From UBA11865 sp041570195 (GTDB taxonomy: Bacteria; Chloroflexota; Anaerolineae; Promineifilales; Promineifilaceae): 64,000 nucleotides of DNA. A program made the position numbers and the translations under genes. The DNA lies in NCBI GenBank assembly GCA_041570195.1, contig JBFFWQ010000006.1, positions 34,120-98,119 on the forward strand. Direction: 5' to 3'. Shown in pieces: positions 17,635 through 27,300 of this stretch (positions are counted from its first letter, which is position 1; each line of letters begins with the position of its first letter). The notes beneath the pieces are model-generated. The model saw nothing but the letters and a program-made list of their open reading frames with translations. It searched no databases and was not told the DNA's origin.

Positions 17635-18804
17635 TCACTGGATCAATAGCCGGGTATAAAGCGCGCGCAACTCTTGTGCCGCGCGCGACCAGGTGAAGCG
17701 CCGGGCCTGCAAGAAGCCGGCCGCCACCATGCTGGCCCTTTTCGGCGCATCTTCCAGTAAAGAAACAATGGCTTCTGACCATGCGGACGGATCAAGAGGT
17801 GAAAGCTGGACAGTTGCATCACCGGCCACTTCTGGCAAACAAGAAGCGTTCGAATTCAACACCGGAGCGCCACAAGCCATTGCTTCCAGCAGAGGCAATC
17901 CGAATCCCTCGTAGATGCTAGGGTAGGCAAAGAGCGAGGCGCCGCTATAGAGCGCAGGTAGATCATCATCGGCGGCAAAGCCAACCAACAGCACGCGCCC
18001 TTCCAGTTCCTGGCGGGCTATTTCGTCGACGATCTGTTCATAAAGCCAGCCTTTGCCGCCGGCGATGACCAAGGTGTGCGGAAAGCGAGCGCTCACGGCC
18101 TTAAACGCACGAATCAGCATCTGGAAATTCTTGCGCGGCTGAAGTGTGCTAACGCTAAGAACATATGGCCGTTCCCCGATGCCATATTTGTGTCGAACGT
18201 GACTTATCAGTCGTTCATCGCTGACCGGGTGGAAATCATTGCTGACGCCGCTAAAGAGCACTGTCACCTTTTCCGCCGGAACATTGTAGGCTTGAATGAG
18301 ATCGCTCTTAGTGGCCTCGGAATCCGCCAGAACATGGCTGGCCCGCCTAACTGAGCGCGGTACCACCCGGTTCAAGTAACCCACCAGCGACGGCGTAAAG
18401 GTATCCGGAAAGTGCAAGAATGAGAGATCATGAACGGTCAACAAAGTTGGAATGTGGCCCCGCACTGGGGGCAGCACGAAATCAGGCGAGTGAAATAGGT
18501 CAAGGTCGCCGGTAAACCACTGAACGGATAGCGGAAGAGACAAGCGGTACCAAATGCGGTACAGCCAACGCTCACCTATTTGCGCTTCACGGAAGGTCAC
18601 ATTCTTTGCTATGGGAACTGGCTGGGAAGTCGGTCGACTGGCCGGCCGTTTTGCCGAGAAGAGAATATATGTCGTCTCACTATCCGACTTGACGAGCGCT
18701 GATACTAGTTCGCGAGTATATCGACCGATTCCGGCACCTTGGGTTATAGCCGAGGTGATGTCTATGCCAATGCGCCGGTCCTGACCTTGCGCGGCGGTAC
18801 TCAT
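17635..18804 (-). CDS. Glycosyltransferase family 4
   Basis: The 389-residue GT-B enzyme transfers a sugar from a nucleotide donor to a growing glycan. The N-terminal domain has GIDITSAITQGAGIGRYTREL. The C-terminal domain shows VLSVSTLQPRKNFQML and YPSIYEGFGLPLLEAMACG, the E-x7-E nucleotide-sugar site of GT4. Its ATG overlaps the GtrA stop (ATGA). It is the last gene of the UXS, ligase, GtrA, GT4 operon, so it probably builds the polysaccharide exported by that set. Confidence 0.9.
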   Translation of the reverse strand: MSTAAQGQDRRIGIDITSAITQGAGIGRYTRELVSALVKSDSETTYILFSAKRPASRPTSQPVPIAKNVTFREAQIGERWLYRIWYRLSLPLSVQWFTGDLDLFHSPDFVLPPVRGHIPTLLTVHDLSFLHFPDTFTPSLVGYLNRVVPRSVRRASHVLADSEATKSDLIQAYNVPAEKVTVLFSGVSNDFHPVSDERLISHVRHKYGIGERPYVLSVSTLQPRKNFQMLIRAFKAVSARFPHTLVIAGGKGWLYEQIVDEIARQELEGRVLLVGFAADDDLPALYSGASLFAYPSIYEGFGLPLLEAMACGAPVLNSNASCLPEVAGDATVQLSPLDPSAWSEAIVSLLEDAPKRASMVAAGFLQARRFTWSRAAQELRALYTRLLIQ

Positions 18805-19313
18805 TCTACGTTGCCATACGTCCAGTATCGATTCACGAAGAAATTCCAGAATAAAACTACGACCGTAGCCAACATTTTGGCTGGAATGTAGCCGCCCAAG
18901 CCCAGTGAAATGGGTAGCAACAAGAGCAGCCGGTTAAAGAAGGGCGTGGTGAGTGCCAATATCAAATTATTGATAATCAGCCCAATGATACTCACCACGG
19001 CAAACTGCGGCAGCTGCACGCGCTTGCGCTTGCTGCGCGATTCTGGGTAGGTCCAGTAACGATTCAGGGTAAAGTTGCTGATTACCGCCAATGTGAAGGA
19101 GATGGTGTTAGCGAGTACCAGGCCGACCGTCGGGGAGAACTGCGTGTTCTCAGCCACCAATCGCGGAAGCTCGACCACCTCGACCAAAAAGGTCAGGGTC
19201 CCGAAATCGACGATGAACCCCCATGTTCCAACAAACAGAAACTTGGTGAAGCGCTCAGCTTCCTTTGGATTAAAGCCGAATCGGCCGGCCACGTTGGCGA
19301 TCAAACTAATCAT
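18801..19313 (-). CDS. GtrA-family membrane protein
   Basis: The 170-residue protein has four hydrophobic helices and the family pattern FTKFLFVGTWGFIVDFGTL near the N-terminus. GtrA-type proteins are thought to flip polyprenyl-linked sugars or to support teichoic acid and arabinogalactan decoration. It overlaps the O-antigen-ligase stop by eight bases and the GT4 start by four. Confidence 0.88.
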   Translation of the reverse strand: MISLIANVAGRFGFNPKEAERFTKFLFVGTWGFIVDFGTLTFLVEVVELPRLVAENTQFSPTVGLVLANTISFTLAVISNFTLNRYWTYPESRSKRKRVQLPQFAVVSIIGLIINNLILALTTPFFNRLLLLLPISLGLGGYIPAKMLATVVVLFWNFFVNRYWTYGNVE

Positions 19314-20826
19314 CTTCGGTCGTCAGAACCTGCTGAATACCAAGCATGGCGCCCAGGAAAATGAATAAGTTATTGACATAAAGTTTGTCAAATATATGAT
19401 GAACGCTCAGCGCCGTCCAGGCCGCCAAAAGACCGAGCGCAATGCCTCTATGCGGCCAGTCCAGAAACCCGATTAGGCGGATGACTTGAACAAAGATGAC
19501 GGCCCACAAACTCAAATAAATGATAGCCCCCATAATGCCTGATTCGGCCAGGATATTAAGATAGTAATTATGCGCGTGCCCCAATGGATGCGGCCAATTA
19601 AGTGTCGCATAATCCTCGTATGCGGGTTCGTAGTTGCCAAAACCGACGCCAAGAAGCAAGTTCTGCCGGGCCATATCCGCACCAGCCTGCCAGTGCGCCA
19701 ACCGCTCAACTACCGCGTAATTCTCTGTGGTAATGTGGATTCCGCGCACATCACCTACTTGCAGATCTTCTGAGAAACCTATGAGCCGGCTGGAAAGCGA
19801 CGAGGGTATGAGGTTGAACCGCAGACCTACCAACAAGAGCAAGATGCTCAGGGTCAAAAACGACAATCCCACGAGGCGCTTCCGGGGCAGGAAGACCAGC
19901 GTGGCGGCCGTTCCCGCGGCGAAACCGATCCACGCGCCGCGGCTCCAGGACATGACAAGGCCCATACTTGCGAAAAGCGCGCAGACGCCAAAGAAAAGAA
20001 GCCATAGCCACTCAGCTGGCCGGCCGATCTGACGCTGCTGCAGTTTACGCAGCTGTAGAAGAAGCATTCCAATTGTGGCGCCAATAGCCAAAGAAGCGGT
20101 CAGACCCATGTAGCCGCCGTAAGGATTCGGTTGCTGAAATGTACCAAAGGCGCGATAAAAACGATCCAGGATCATAAAATGATCGGGGCCTTCGCCGCGC
20201 AAGGCAAATTGCCATATGCCAATGAATGCCTGGCTCAATCCGGCAATCAATAACATAGCCACCAGCCAACGAACATCAAATCGGGTTTGGCGACGCTGAA
20301 CGAATCGCGCTCCGCTATTTCCACCGTCGTGGCGGTAAGTCGACAGGTCATACACCATTTGCATCACCAGCCAGATCTCCAGCCACTTCAGGACCTCTTT
20401 AAGACCATAACTGAGCGATTCGGCCGCTAGCAATGAGATAAGACCTATGCCCACAAATAGCGCGAAAGGCAGATTGAATGGCGTCTTGTGAACAAACAGC
20501 CGGCGGCGAATCACGCCATGGCCGATCCAAGCTGTCAACGTCGCCAGCAACAGCAACTGGCCGCTTTCGGGCACCGTATTGCCGAACATAATGTTCTCAA
20601 GCGCCCCGGCCGGACCGACAATGAGTACGAAAGCCAAGCCGAACAGGGGCTGCACGAGGATCAAGAAGAAAAAGGTTACCCCACCGATAATTGCCAATGC
20701 ATAGGCTAAGGGCAGGACGGCTATGGTGACGCCCACGGCCAACGATAACGCTACGAGCCAGAATGGCTGCTGGCCGAGGGCATCCCGGCCTTCATCAATC
20801 CTTTGCAGCGAAAATGGTTGGCTCAC
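19306..20826 (-). CDS. O-antigen ligase/polymerase family membrane protein
   Basis: The 506-residue protein has about twelve hydrophobic segments and the central Wzy_C region, with GTFQQPNPYGGYMGLTASLA and GVGFGNYEPAYEDYATL before a large periplasmic loop. Proteins of this superfamily polymerise or ligate lipid-linked glycans on the outer side of the membrane. The start is GTG at 20826 and shares one base with the UXS stop (TAGTG). It is a simple relative of the ligase half of the fusion at 11225. Confidence 0.88.
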   Translation of the reverse strand: MSQPFSLQRIDEGRDALGQQPFWLVALSLAVGVTIAVLPLAYALAIIGGVTFFFLILVQPLFGLAFVLIVGPAGALENIMFGNTVPESGQLLLLATLTAWIGHGVIRRRLFVHKTPFNLPFALFVGIGLISLLAAESLSYGLKEVLKWLEIWLVMQMVYDLSTYRHDGGNSGARFVQRRQTRFDVRWLVAMLLIAGLSQAFIGIWQFALRGEGPDHFMILDRFYRAFGTFQQPNPYGGYMGLTASLAIGATIGMLLLQLRKLQQRQIGRPAEWLWLLFFGVCALFASMGLVMSWSRGAWIGFAAGTAATLVFLPRKRLVGLSFLTLSILLLLVGLRFNLIPSSLSSRLIGFSEDLQVGDVRGIHITTENYAVVERLAHWQAGADMARQNLLLGVGFGNYEPAYEDYATLNWPHPLGHAHNYYLNILAESGIMGAIIYLSLWAVIFVQVIRLIGFLDWPHRGIALGLLAAWTALSVHHIFDKLYVNNLFIFLGAMLGIQQVLTTEDD

Positions 20827-21767
20827 TATACGCGACTTCTGAAGTATTCAATCGTCTTAACCAGGCCATCGGCCAGATCAACCTTCGGCTGCCATCCAAG
20901 CAATTCACGGGCTCGTCGGATGTCCGGTCGTCGCATTTTCGGATCGTCGGTGAATCGATCGTGGGTGGGTTGCACATATACCGTCTCGGACTTGCTGCCG
21001 GTTAACTCGACAACCGCGTCAGCGAATTCTCTTATTGTCATTTCATCCGGATTTCCGATATTGACCGGCGTAGTCACATCTGATTCGAGTAAACGGCAGA
21101 CACCATCTACCAGATCGGTATAGTACTGAAAAGACCGGCTTTGGTTTCCGTCACCGTACACCGTGAGCGGCAAACCCGACAACGCCTGGTAAATGAAGTT
21201 TGGCACGACGCGGCCGTCGTTAAGGCGCATTCGCGGTCCGTACGTATTAAAGATCCGGACAATGCGCGTATCGACGCCGTGATAGCGATGGTAAGCCATC
21301 GTCATGGCCTCGGCGAAACGTTTGGCCTCATCGTAGACGCCCCTTGGTCCAATCGGGTTGACATTCCCCCAATAGCTTTCTGGCTGAGGGTTGATTTCTG
21401 GATCACCGTAAACCTCAGAGGTCGACGCCAGCAGGAATCTTGCTCCCTTTGCCTTGGCCAGGCCGATGGCATTTAGGGTGCCTAATGATCCTACTTTCAG
21501 CGTGTGTATGGGGTGCTCTAGATAGTCATTAGGGCTGGCTGGAGATGCAAAGTGCAGGACGGCATCCAAGTGTTCTCGCACGTAGATGTAGTTAATGACA
21601 TTGTGTCTGAAAAACGTGAATCGCTCACTACCAAGCAGATGGGCCAGGTTATCCATGCTGCCGGTAATCAGATTGTCGACGGCTATCACCTCATGCCCAT
21701 CAGCCAGGAACCGATCGCATAAGTGCGATCCAAGAAATCCGGCCCCGCCGGTTATCAGTATGCGCAT
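20826..21767 (-). CDS. UDP-glucuronate decarboxylase (UXS-type short-chain epimerase)
   Basis: The product (about 313 residues) has the NAD-binding ITGGAGFLGSHLCDRFL, the UXS-typical HFASPASPNDYLEHPIHTL, STSEVYGDP and the catalytic YDEAK. UXS converts UDP-glucuronate to UDP-xylose. ATG 21767 starts the protein right at the Rossmann strand, so I prefer it to an upstream in-frame start at 21791. It heads the polysaccharide operon and would supply its pentose donor. Confidence 0.88.
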   Translation of the reverse strand: MRILITGGAGFLGSHLCDRFLADGHEVIAVDNLITGSMDNLAHLLGSERFTFFRHNVINYIYVREHLDAVLHFASPASPNDYLEHPIHTLKVGSLGTLNAIGLAKAKGARFLLASTSEVYGDPEINPQPESYWGNVNPIGPRGVYDEAKRFAEAMTMAYHRYHGVDTRIVRIFNTYGPRMRLNDGRVVPNFIYQALSGLPLTVYGDGNQSRSFQYYTDLVDGVCRLLESDVTTPVNIGNPDEMTIREFADAVVELTGSKSETVYVQPTHDRFTDDPKMRRPDIRRARELLGWQPKVDLADGLVKTIEYFRSRV

Positions 21768-21928
21768 AGCCTTACCTTCTTCACACGACACTTATGCCCG
21801 ACACGTCGAACGGCCATGGGCGTTACCCTGGTTGTCAGCCGGGTATTGTATCTTAGCCACTGTCGTGGGGCGAACCATGCACTTCAGGACTTGACGTTTG
21901 CACACGTTGACGACCGCATGACGGTCGC

Positions 21929-21958
21929 TTGCCACCCTGTCGCTGCACATTGTATACT
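21929..21958 (+). promoter_or_regulatory. Probable promoter for fni
   Basis: TTGCCA (21929-21934) and TATACT (21953-21958) are 18 bases apart. A perfect six-base inverted repeat, CGACCG and CGGTCG with five bases between (about 21911-21927), lies just upstream of the -35 box and could be a protein site. Confidence 0.5.
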
Positions 21959-21985
21959 CCTGCATCTTTCCCGGAGGAACGGAAA

Positions 21986-23080
21986 ATGAGTGTAACTGAT
22001 GGCGATAACTATTCTGAGGACACAACCGGTCGCGGGCCGGCCGTCCCACCCGAAGCTCTGGTCGAGCAACGGAAAGTGGACCATATCCGCATTAATGTAG
22101 AAGAGGACGTTTCATTCAAGAATCTAACCACCGGGCTTGAAGACTACTATTTGATGCACGAAGCCTTGCCTGAAATCGACTTCGCGGCTATCGATACGCA
22201 AGCCAGACTGCTTGGCAAGACATTGGCCACCCCCCTGGTGATCTCCTCTATGACCGGAGGCGCCGACGAGGCGCACCAGATTAATCTAACTCTGGCGGAG
22301 GCGGCTCAGGTGGCCGGCATCGCCATGGGCTTGGGCTCGGTGCGGGCCGCCATTGAAGATGCAAGCCTGGCATATACATACCAGGTTAGAGAGGTCGCGC
22401 CCGACATTCTGCTGTTTGCCAATCTTGGGGCGGTTCAACTGAATTACAGTTACGGAGTAGATCAATGCCGGCAGGCGGTTGAAATCAGCCAGGCTGATGC
22501 ACTAATCCTGCATTTCAATGCTCTGCAGGAAGCGGTCCAACCAGAGGGCGACGGCAACTTCGCAGGGCTACTGGCCAAAGTCGAGGAAGTCTGCCGCCAT
22601 CTACCTGTTCCGGTCATTGCCAAGGAAGTCGGTTGGGGCTTTTCCGAGAAGACGGCCCGCCGGCTGGCGTCGGCCGGCGTGGCTGCGATCGACGTCGCCG
22701 GGTCGGGCGGCACTTCGTGGAGCCAGGTTGAAATGTACCGGGCGCCCACGGCTCGTCACGCCCGTGTTGCCGGCGCTTTTGTCGACTGGGGCATTCCTAC
22801 CGCCCAGGCAGTCCATTTTTGCCGTCAGGGCGCTCCAGGTCTGCCAATCATCGCCAGTGGGGGTATCAAGAACGGGATCGAAGTAGCCAAGTGCATTGCC
22901 CTCGGCGCTTCGGCCGTTGGTTTCGCTGGCGAATTCTTGCGACCGGCTGTCAATGGCGGCGTTGAGGCAGTTATTGAAACTGCCGCCGTTATCACGGACG
23001 AGCTGCGCGTGGCCATGTTCAGCAGTGGAGCCGTTGATTTGGCCGAGCTAGCATCGCTGCCCCTACACCGCCGGAAGTGA
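21986..23080 (+). CDS. fni: Isopentenyl-diphosphate delta-isomerase, type 2 (FMN-dependent)
   Basis: The product (364 residues) interconverts isopentenyl and dimethylallyl diphosphate using FMN. The TIM barrel shows VISSMTGGADEAHQINLTLA, GLGSVRAAIED, HFNALQEAVQPEGDGNFAG, VIAKEVGWGFS and the phosphate-binding IIASGGIKNGIEVAKCIALG. GGAGGA sits before the ATG at 21986, which rules out an upstream frame start at 21929. The neighbouring downstream gene uses its products to make longer prenyl chains. Confidence 0.95.
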   Translation: MSVTDGDNYSEDTTGRGPAVPPEALVEQRKVDHIRINVEEDVSFKNLTTGLEDYYLMHEALPEIDFAAIDTQARLLGKTLATPLVISSMTGGADEAHQINLTLAEAAQVAGIAMGLGSVRAAIEDASLAYTYQVREVAPDILLFANLGAVQLNYSYGVDQCRQAVEISQADALILHFNALQEAVQPEGDGNFAGLLAKVEEVCRHLPVPVIAKEVGWGFSEKTARRLASAGVAAIDVAGSGGTSWSQVEMYRAPTARHARVAGAFVDWGIPTAQAVHFCRQGAPGLPIIASGGIKNGIEVAKCIALGASAVGFAGEFLRPAVNGGVEAVIETAAVITDELRVAMFSSGAVDLAELASLPLHRRK

Positions 23081-23208
23081 TTATTTTAGCCAACCAACCC
23101 TGATAGTTGTCAAGATGACGTGGGATGCGACTAGAACAATCGCCGCCATCTGCCGCTAAACAGTCCTACAAACGACGAAGTAAAGATTAGCAATTGGAGT
23201 CGAGATAC

Positions 23209-24234
23209 ATGGAAGAACCCCTAAGCACCTTCGCCCAGAAGATGATACCGGCCGTCGAACAGGAAATGCGCTCTGTAATGCTGGTCAACGAGAAACAGGC
23301 GAATCTGTTCTATGGAATGATGCACTACCACCTAGGCTGGGTTGACGAGAACCTACAGACGGTAGATGCTGCTTCGGGAAAACGAGTAAGGCCACTGCTT
23401 TGTTTGCTCACAACTAGTGCCGCCGGCGGGAAATGGCCTCAAGCTGTGCCTGGAGCGACCGCGCTCGAATTATTGCATAACTTCAGTCTCATTCATGACG
23501 ACATTCAAGACCAGAGCCCCACTCGCCGCGGCCGACCGACACTGTGGCAATTGTGGGGTGCTAATCAGGCCATCAACAGTGGCGATGCTATGTTTTCGCT
23601 TGCCCACATTGCCCTTAGCGGTATGCTTGAATTGGGCGTGCCGGCCGAGACTATCGTTCGCGCGGTATGCCGCCTTGACGAGACGTGCATTGATCTTACG
23701 ATCGGTCAGTACCTGGATATGTCATTTGAGAACCAGCGGGACGTATCCGTCGACGAGTATTTAGAGATGATCGCCGGCAAGACCGCTGCCTTACTTGCTT
23801 TTTCGGCAGAACTTGGCGCCCGTGTGGCTCAACAGTCGCCATCGGTAGTCAAACACTATGCCGCGTTCGGCCGCGACCTGGGACTTGCTTTCCAGGTTCG
23901 CGATGACATTCTTGGCATATGGGGTGATGAGTCCGTGATCGGCAAATCGTCAGCCACGGACATTGTCACACGCAAGAAGAGCCTTCCTGTCCTCTTTGGA
24001 CTCGCCGAAAGTCTCGAACTACGCGAAATCTATGCCAACGCCGACACCGGGGATGGTTTCGTGGAACGTGTCGTGGACATACTGGATCAAGTCGGGGCGC
24101 GCGATGTAGCCAAGTCTTATGAGGGGAAGTTCGCCACCAGTGCATTGAACCATCTCAGCGCAGCGAATCCCCAGGGCGAAGCTACAGAAGCTTTGCGTCA
24201 GTTGACACGTTTTCTACTAAACCGACAGGCCTGA
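23209..24234 (+). CDS. Trans-isoprenyl diphosphate synthase (GGPP/FPP synthase family)
   Basis: The product (341 residues) condenses isopentenyl diphosphate onto allylic diphosphates. The first aspartate-rich motif is HDDIQDQSPTRRGRPTLW and the second is FQVRDDILGIWGDE, both metal-diphosphate sites. GKRVRPLLCLL binds the isopentenyl substrate. GGAG nine bases before the ATG at 23209 decides the start over a TTG at 23194. The chain length cannot be read safely. It follows fni on the same strand after 128 bases. Confidence 0.92.
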   Translation: MEEPLSTFAQKMIPAVEQEMRSVMLVNEKQANLFYGMMHYHLGWVDENLQTVDAASGKRVRPLLCLLTTSAAGGKWPQAVPGATALELLHNFSLIHDDIQDQSPTRRGRPTLWQLWGANQAINSGDAMFSLAHIALSGMLELGVPAETIVRAVCRLDETCIDLTIGQYLDMSFENQRDVSVDEYLEMIAGKTAALLAFSAELGARVAQQSPSVVKHYAAFGRDLGLAFQVRDDILGIWGDESVIGKSSATDIVTRKKSLPVLFGLAESLELREIYANADTGDGFVERVVDILDQVGARDVAKSYEGKFATSALNHLSAANPQGEATEALRQLTRFLLNRQA

Positions 24235-24285
24235 TCTCGCAACTCCGGCACGTTGCCATATCTGCACCACGTCGAGCGCCACATT

Positions 24286-24325
24286 CACAAGAAATAACGG
24301 CGACCCGTTTATCCGGATCGCCGTT
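24286..24325 (-). terminator. Intrinsic terminator of rpoC
   Basis: AACGGCGACCCG (24296-24307) pairs with CGGATCGCCGTT (24314-24325), twelve pairs with a single G-T, around a six-base loop. On the minus strand it is followed by ATTTCTTG. It sits 27 bases past the rpoC stop and between the convergent prenyl synthase and rpoC genes. Confidence 0.82.
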
Positions 24326-24351
24326 CAGTACTTTGACGCGACAACCGCTTG

Positions 24352-27300
24352 CTAGTCGGTCGGTTCAGCCTCTTGGGTGGGGACGCGCGCCGCAGCTTCC
24401 GCGGCCTGCGCGGCGGCGATCTTTTCCAACACTTCTTCATCCGTGTTGTCGTCGATGAGAAGCCCTGATAAATCCACTTCTTCGACCTCGGCTGCTGCCA
24501 TGGCCTCCGCTGCTTCCTTCTCTGCTTGCCGTTCTTGGCGTACCTTGTAACCGGTGCCGGCTGGAATCAGCTTGCCAATGATGACATTCTCTTTCAAGCC
24601 AAGCAGGTCGTCTTCCTTGCCAGCAATCGCCGCGCCAGCCAAGACCTTAATGGTGTGTTGGAACGAACTGGCCGACAGGAAGCTTTCGGTATTCAGTGAC
24701 GCCTTGGTAATGCCTAGCAGCACCGGTTCAGCTCGAGCTGGCTGGCCGCCTTCTTCCACAACCTCCTTGTTGGTGGCATGGAACTCAGTTGTCTCGATCA
24801 GCTCGCCCGGCAACATCTCCGTATCGCCAGAGGCGGTGACCGTGACTTTGCTCAACATCTTCCGAATGATTGTTTCGAAGTGCTTGTCGTTGATGTTCTG
24901 CCCTTGCGGCCGGTATACTTGTTGAACTTCGAGCAAGAGATACTGGGTCACTGCATCACGGCCGAGAATCTCCAGGATGCGATGCGGGTTCTTGGAGCCT
25001 TCAGTCAGTTGATCGCCGGCTTCGATCCGGTCGCCGTCACTCACGAGAATGCGCGTGCCGGCCGGGATTTCATAGTCCCGCTCGTCCTTGCTTTCCCATA
25101 TCACCTTGATGAGCGAATCTTCAACCACAACGCGGCCGCCGTGTCTGGCGGTGATCACTTCATTGTCCTTCTCGACCAGAATATCGCCAGCCTTAACTGG
25201 TTCTGCTTCATCATCGAAGTCGAGCGACCAGCCCTCCGGAATCTCGTATTCGTCTTCTACTAGCTTGCTGTCACTGACGATGACATGTCGGACACCGTCG
25301 ACCAGCACGATATCCGCCCGGCCGCCTATCTCCGACATCACAGCCTCGCCCTTCGGCTTCTGGCGAGCCTCGAATAACTCCTCTACACGCGGCAGACCCT
25401 GGGTAATGTCACCACGGGCCTCCGCAGTGCCGCCTGTATGGAACGTTCGAAGCGTCAATTGTGTTCCCGGCTCGCCAATGGACTGAGCGGCGATGATGCC
25501 AACGGCAGCACCCAACTCTACTGGCTCGCCCCTCGCCAGATCGATGCCATAGCATTTGGCGCAGATTCCCTGCCGCAGTTCGCAGGTCATGGGCGAATAT
25601 ACATATACCTGCCCGATGCCGGTAGCATCAACCACGTCCGCCAGCTCTTCGGTGTAAACGTCTCCTTCGCCAATAATGACCTCCCCAGTCTCAGGGTCGG
25701 CAACGGAACTGGCAGCGTAACGGCCAAATATCCGCTCAGCCAGGGTCTGTTTGCCGAAGTTATCGGAGCGCCGGACATAGATACCCTTATTCGTCTCGCA
25801 ATCTTCTGATAGGACGATGACATCCTGCGCCACGTCGACCAGTCTACGAGTCAAGTAGCCAGCATCGGCCGTTCGTAGCGCCGTATCGGCCAGACCCTTT
25901 CGCGCGCCGTGAGTCGAGATAAAGTACTCAAGTGCCGTCAGACCTTGCCGGAAGTTGGAAGTAATCGGCACAGAGATAATCCGACCTTGAGGATCGGCCA
26001 TCAATCCGCGCATGCCGGCCAGCTGAGTAATTGGTCCAAAGCCGCCCTTTGTGGAACCAGACAAAGCCATCATCGTAACCGGACCGGCCGGACTCATTGC
26101 ATCCCTGACCGCCTTCTCCACCTGGCCCTTGGCGTCTGTCCATTGTTCGATAGTTCGCTGATATTGCTCGTCTTCGGTTAGCAGGCCTCGCCGGTACTGG
26201 CGATCAATCAGGTCCACACGCTTGCGCGCATCCTCCAAGATGACCTCTCGTTCCCCAGGAATCGTTAGGTCGGATACGGCAATCGTAATGCCCGACTGGG
26301 TAGCGTAACGGAAGCCAAGGTCCTTAATACTATCGACCATTTCAATCGTCACATCATCGCCTAGACGACGATAGACGCGATTGACAAACTCGTTGACCGA
26401 ACCCTTATCCAACGTCTCGTTGACAAACCGCATCTCGGGCGGCATCGCCTGATTGAAGATGACCCGACCGGCCGACGTTTCAATGATCCTCGTTCGCGGC
26501 TTGCCGTCTGCATAACGCTTGCCTTGATCGGTGAAGTAAGTCTCCGTTTTCAGCTTGATTCTGGCGTGAATATGAATGAAGCCCAGGTCAAGCGCCCGCT
26601 CGACTTCCTCCAAGCTACTGAATATCTTGCCCTCACCCTTCAAACCATCGAGCATCACCGTCAGGTAATAAACACCCAACACCATGTCTTTTGACGGACC
26701 CACGATCGGGTGGCCGTCGGCTGGCTTCAACAGGTTACGGGTCGCCATCATCTGCTGAACGGCTTCTTCGACCGCTCTTTCTGATAGCGGCACGTGTACA
26801 GCCATCTGATCGCCGTCAAAATCGGCGTTAAAGGCCGCGCATACTAACGGGTGTAACTGGATGGCCTTGCCCTCCACCAGAATTGGCATGAATGCCTGGA
26901 TACCCAGCCTGTGCAGGGTTGGAGCTCGGTTCAGAAGAATCGGCCGGCCCTCAATGACCTCTTCGAGTACTTCCCAGACCTCTGGCGGCTGGCGCTCGAT
27001 GAGTCGCTTGGCCCCTTTGATATTACTCGCATACTCATACTCGACCAATTTACTGATGACGAATGGTCGAAATAGCTCCAGACCCATCGTCTTGGGCAGG
27101 CCACACTGCCCCATCTTGAGCGTAGGGCCGACAACAATGACAGAGCGTCCAGAGTAATCAACGCGCTTGCCGAGCAGGTTTCGCCGGAAACGACCCTTCT
27201 TGCCCTTGAGCATGTCGGACAGCGACTTCAATTCGCGTCGGCCACGTCGGCTCAGAGCTTTGCCACGCTGGCTATTGTCAATAAGGCTATCTACCGCCTC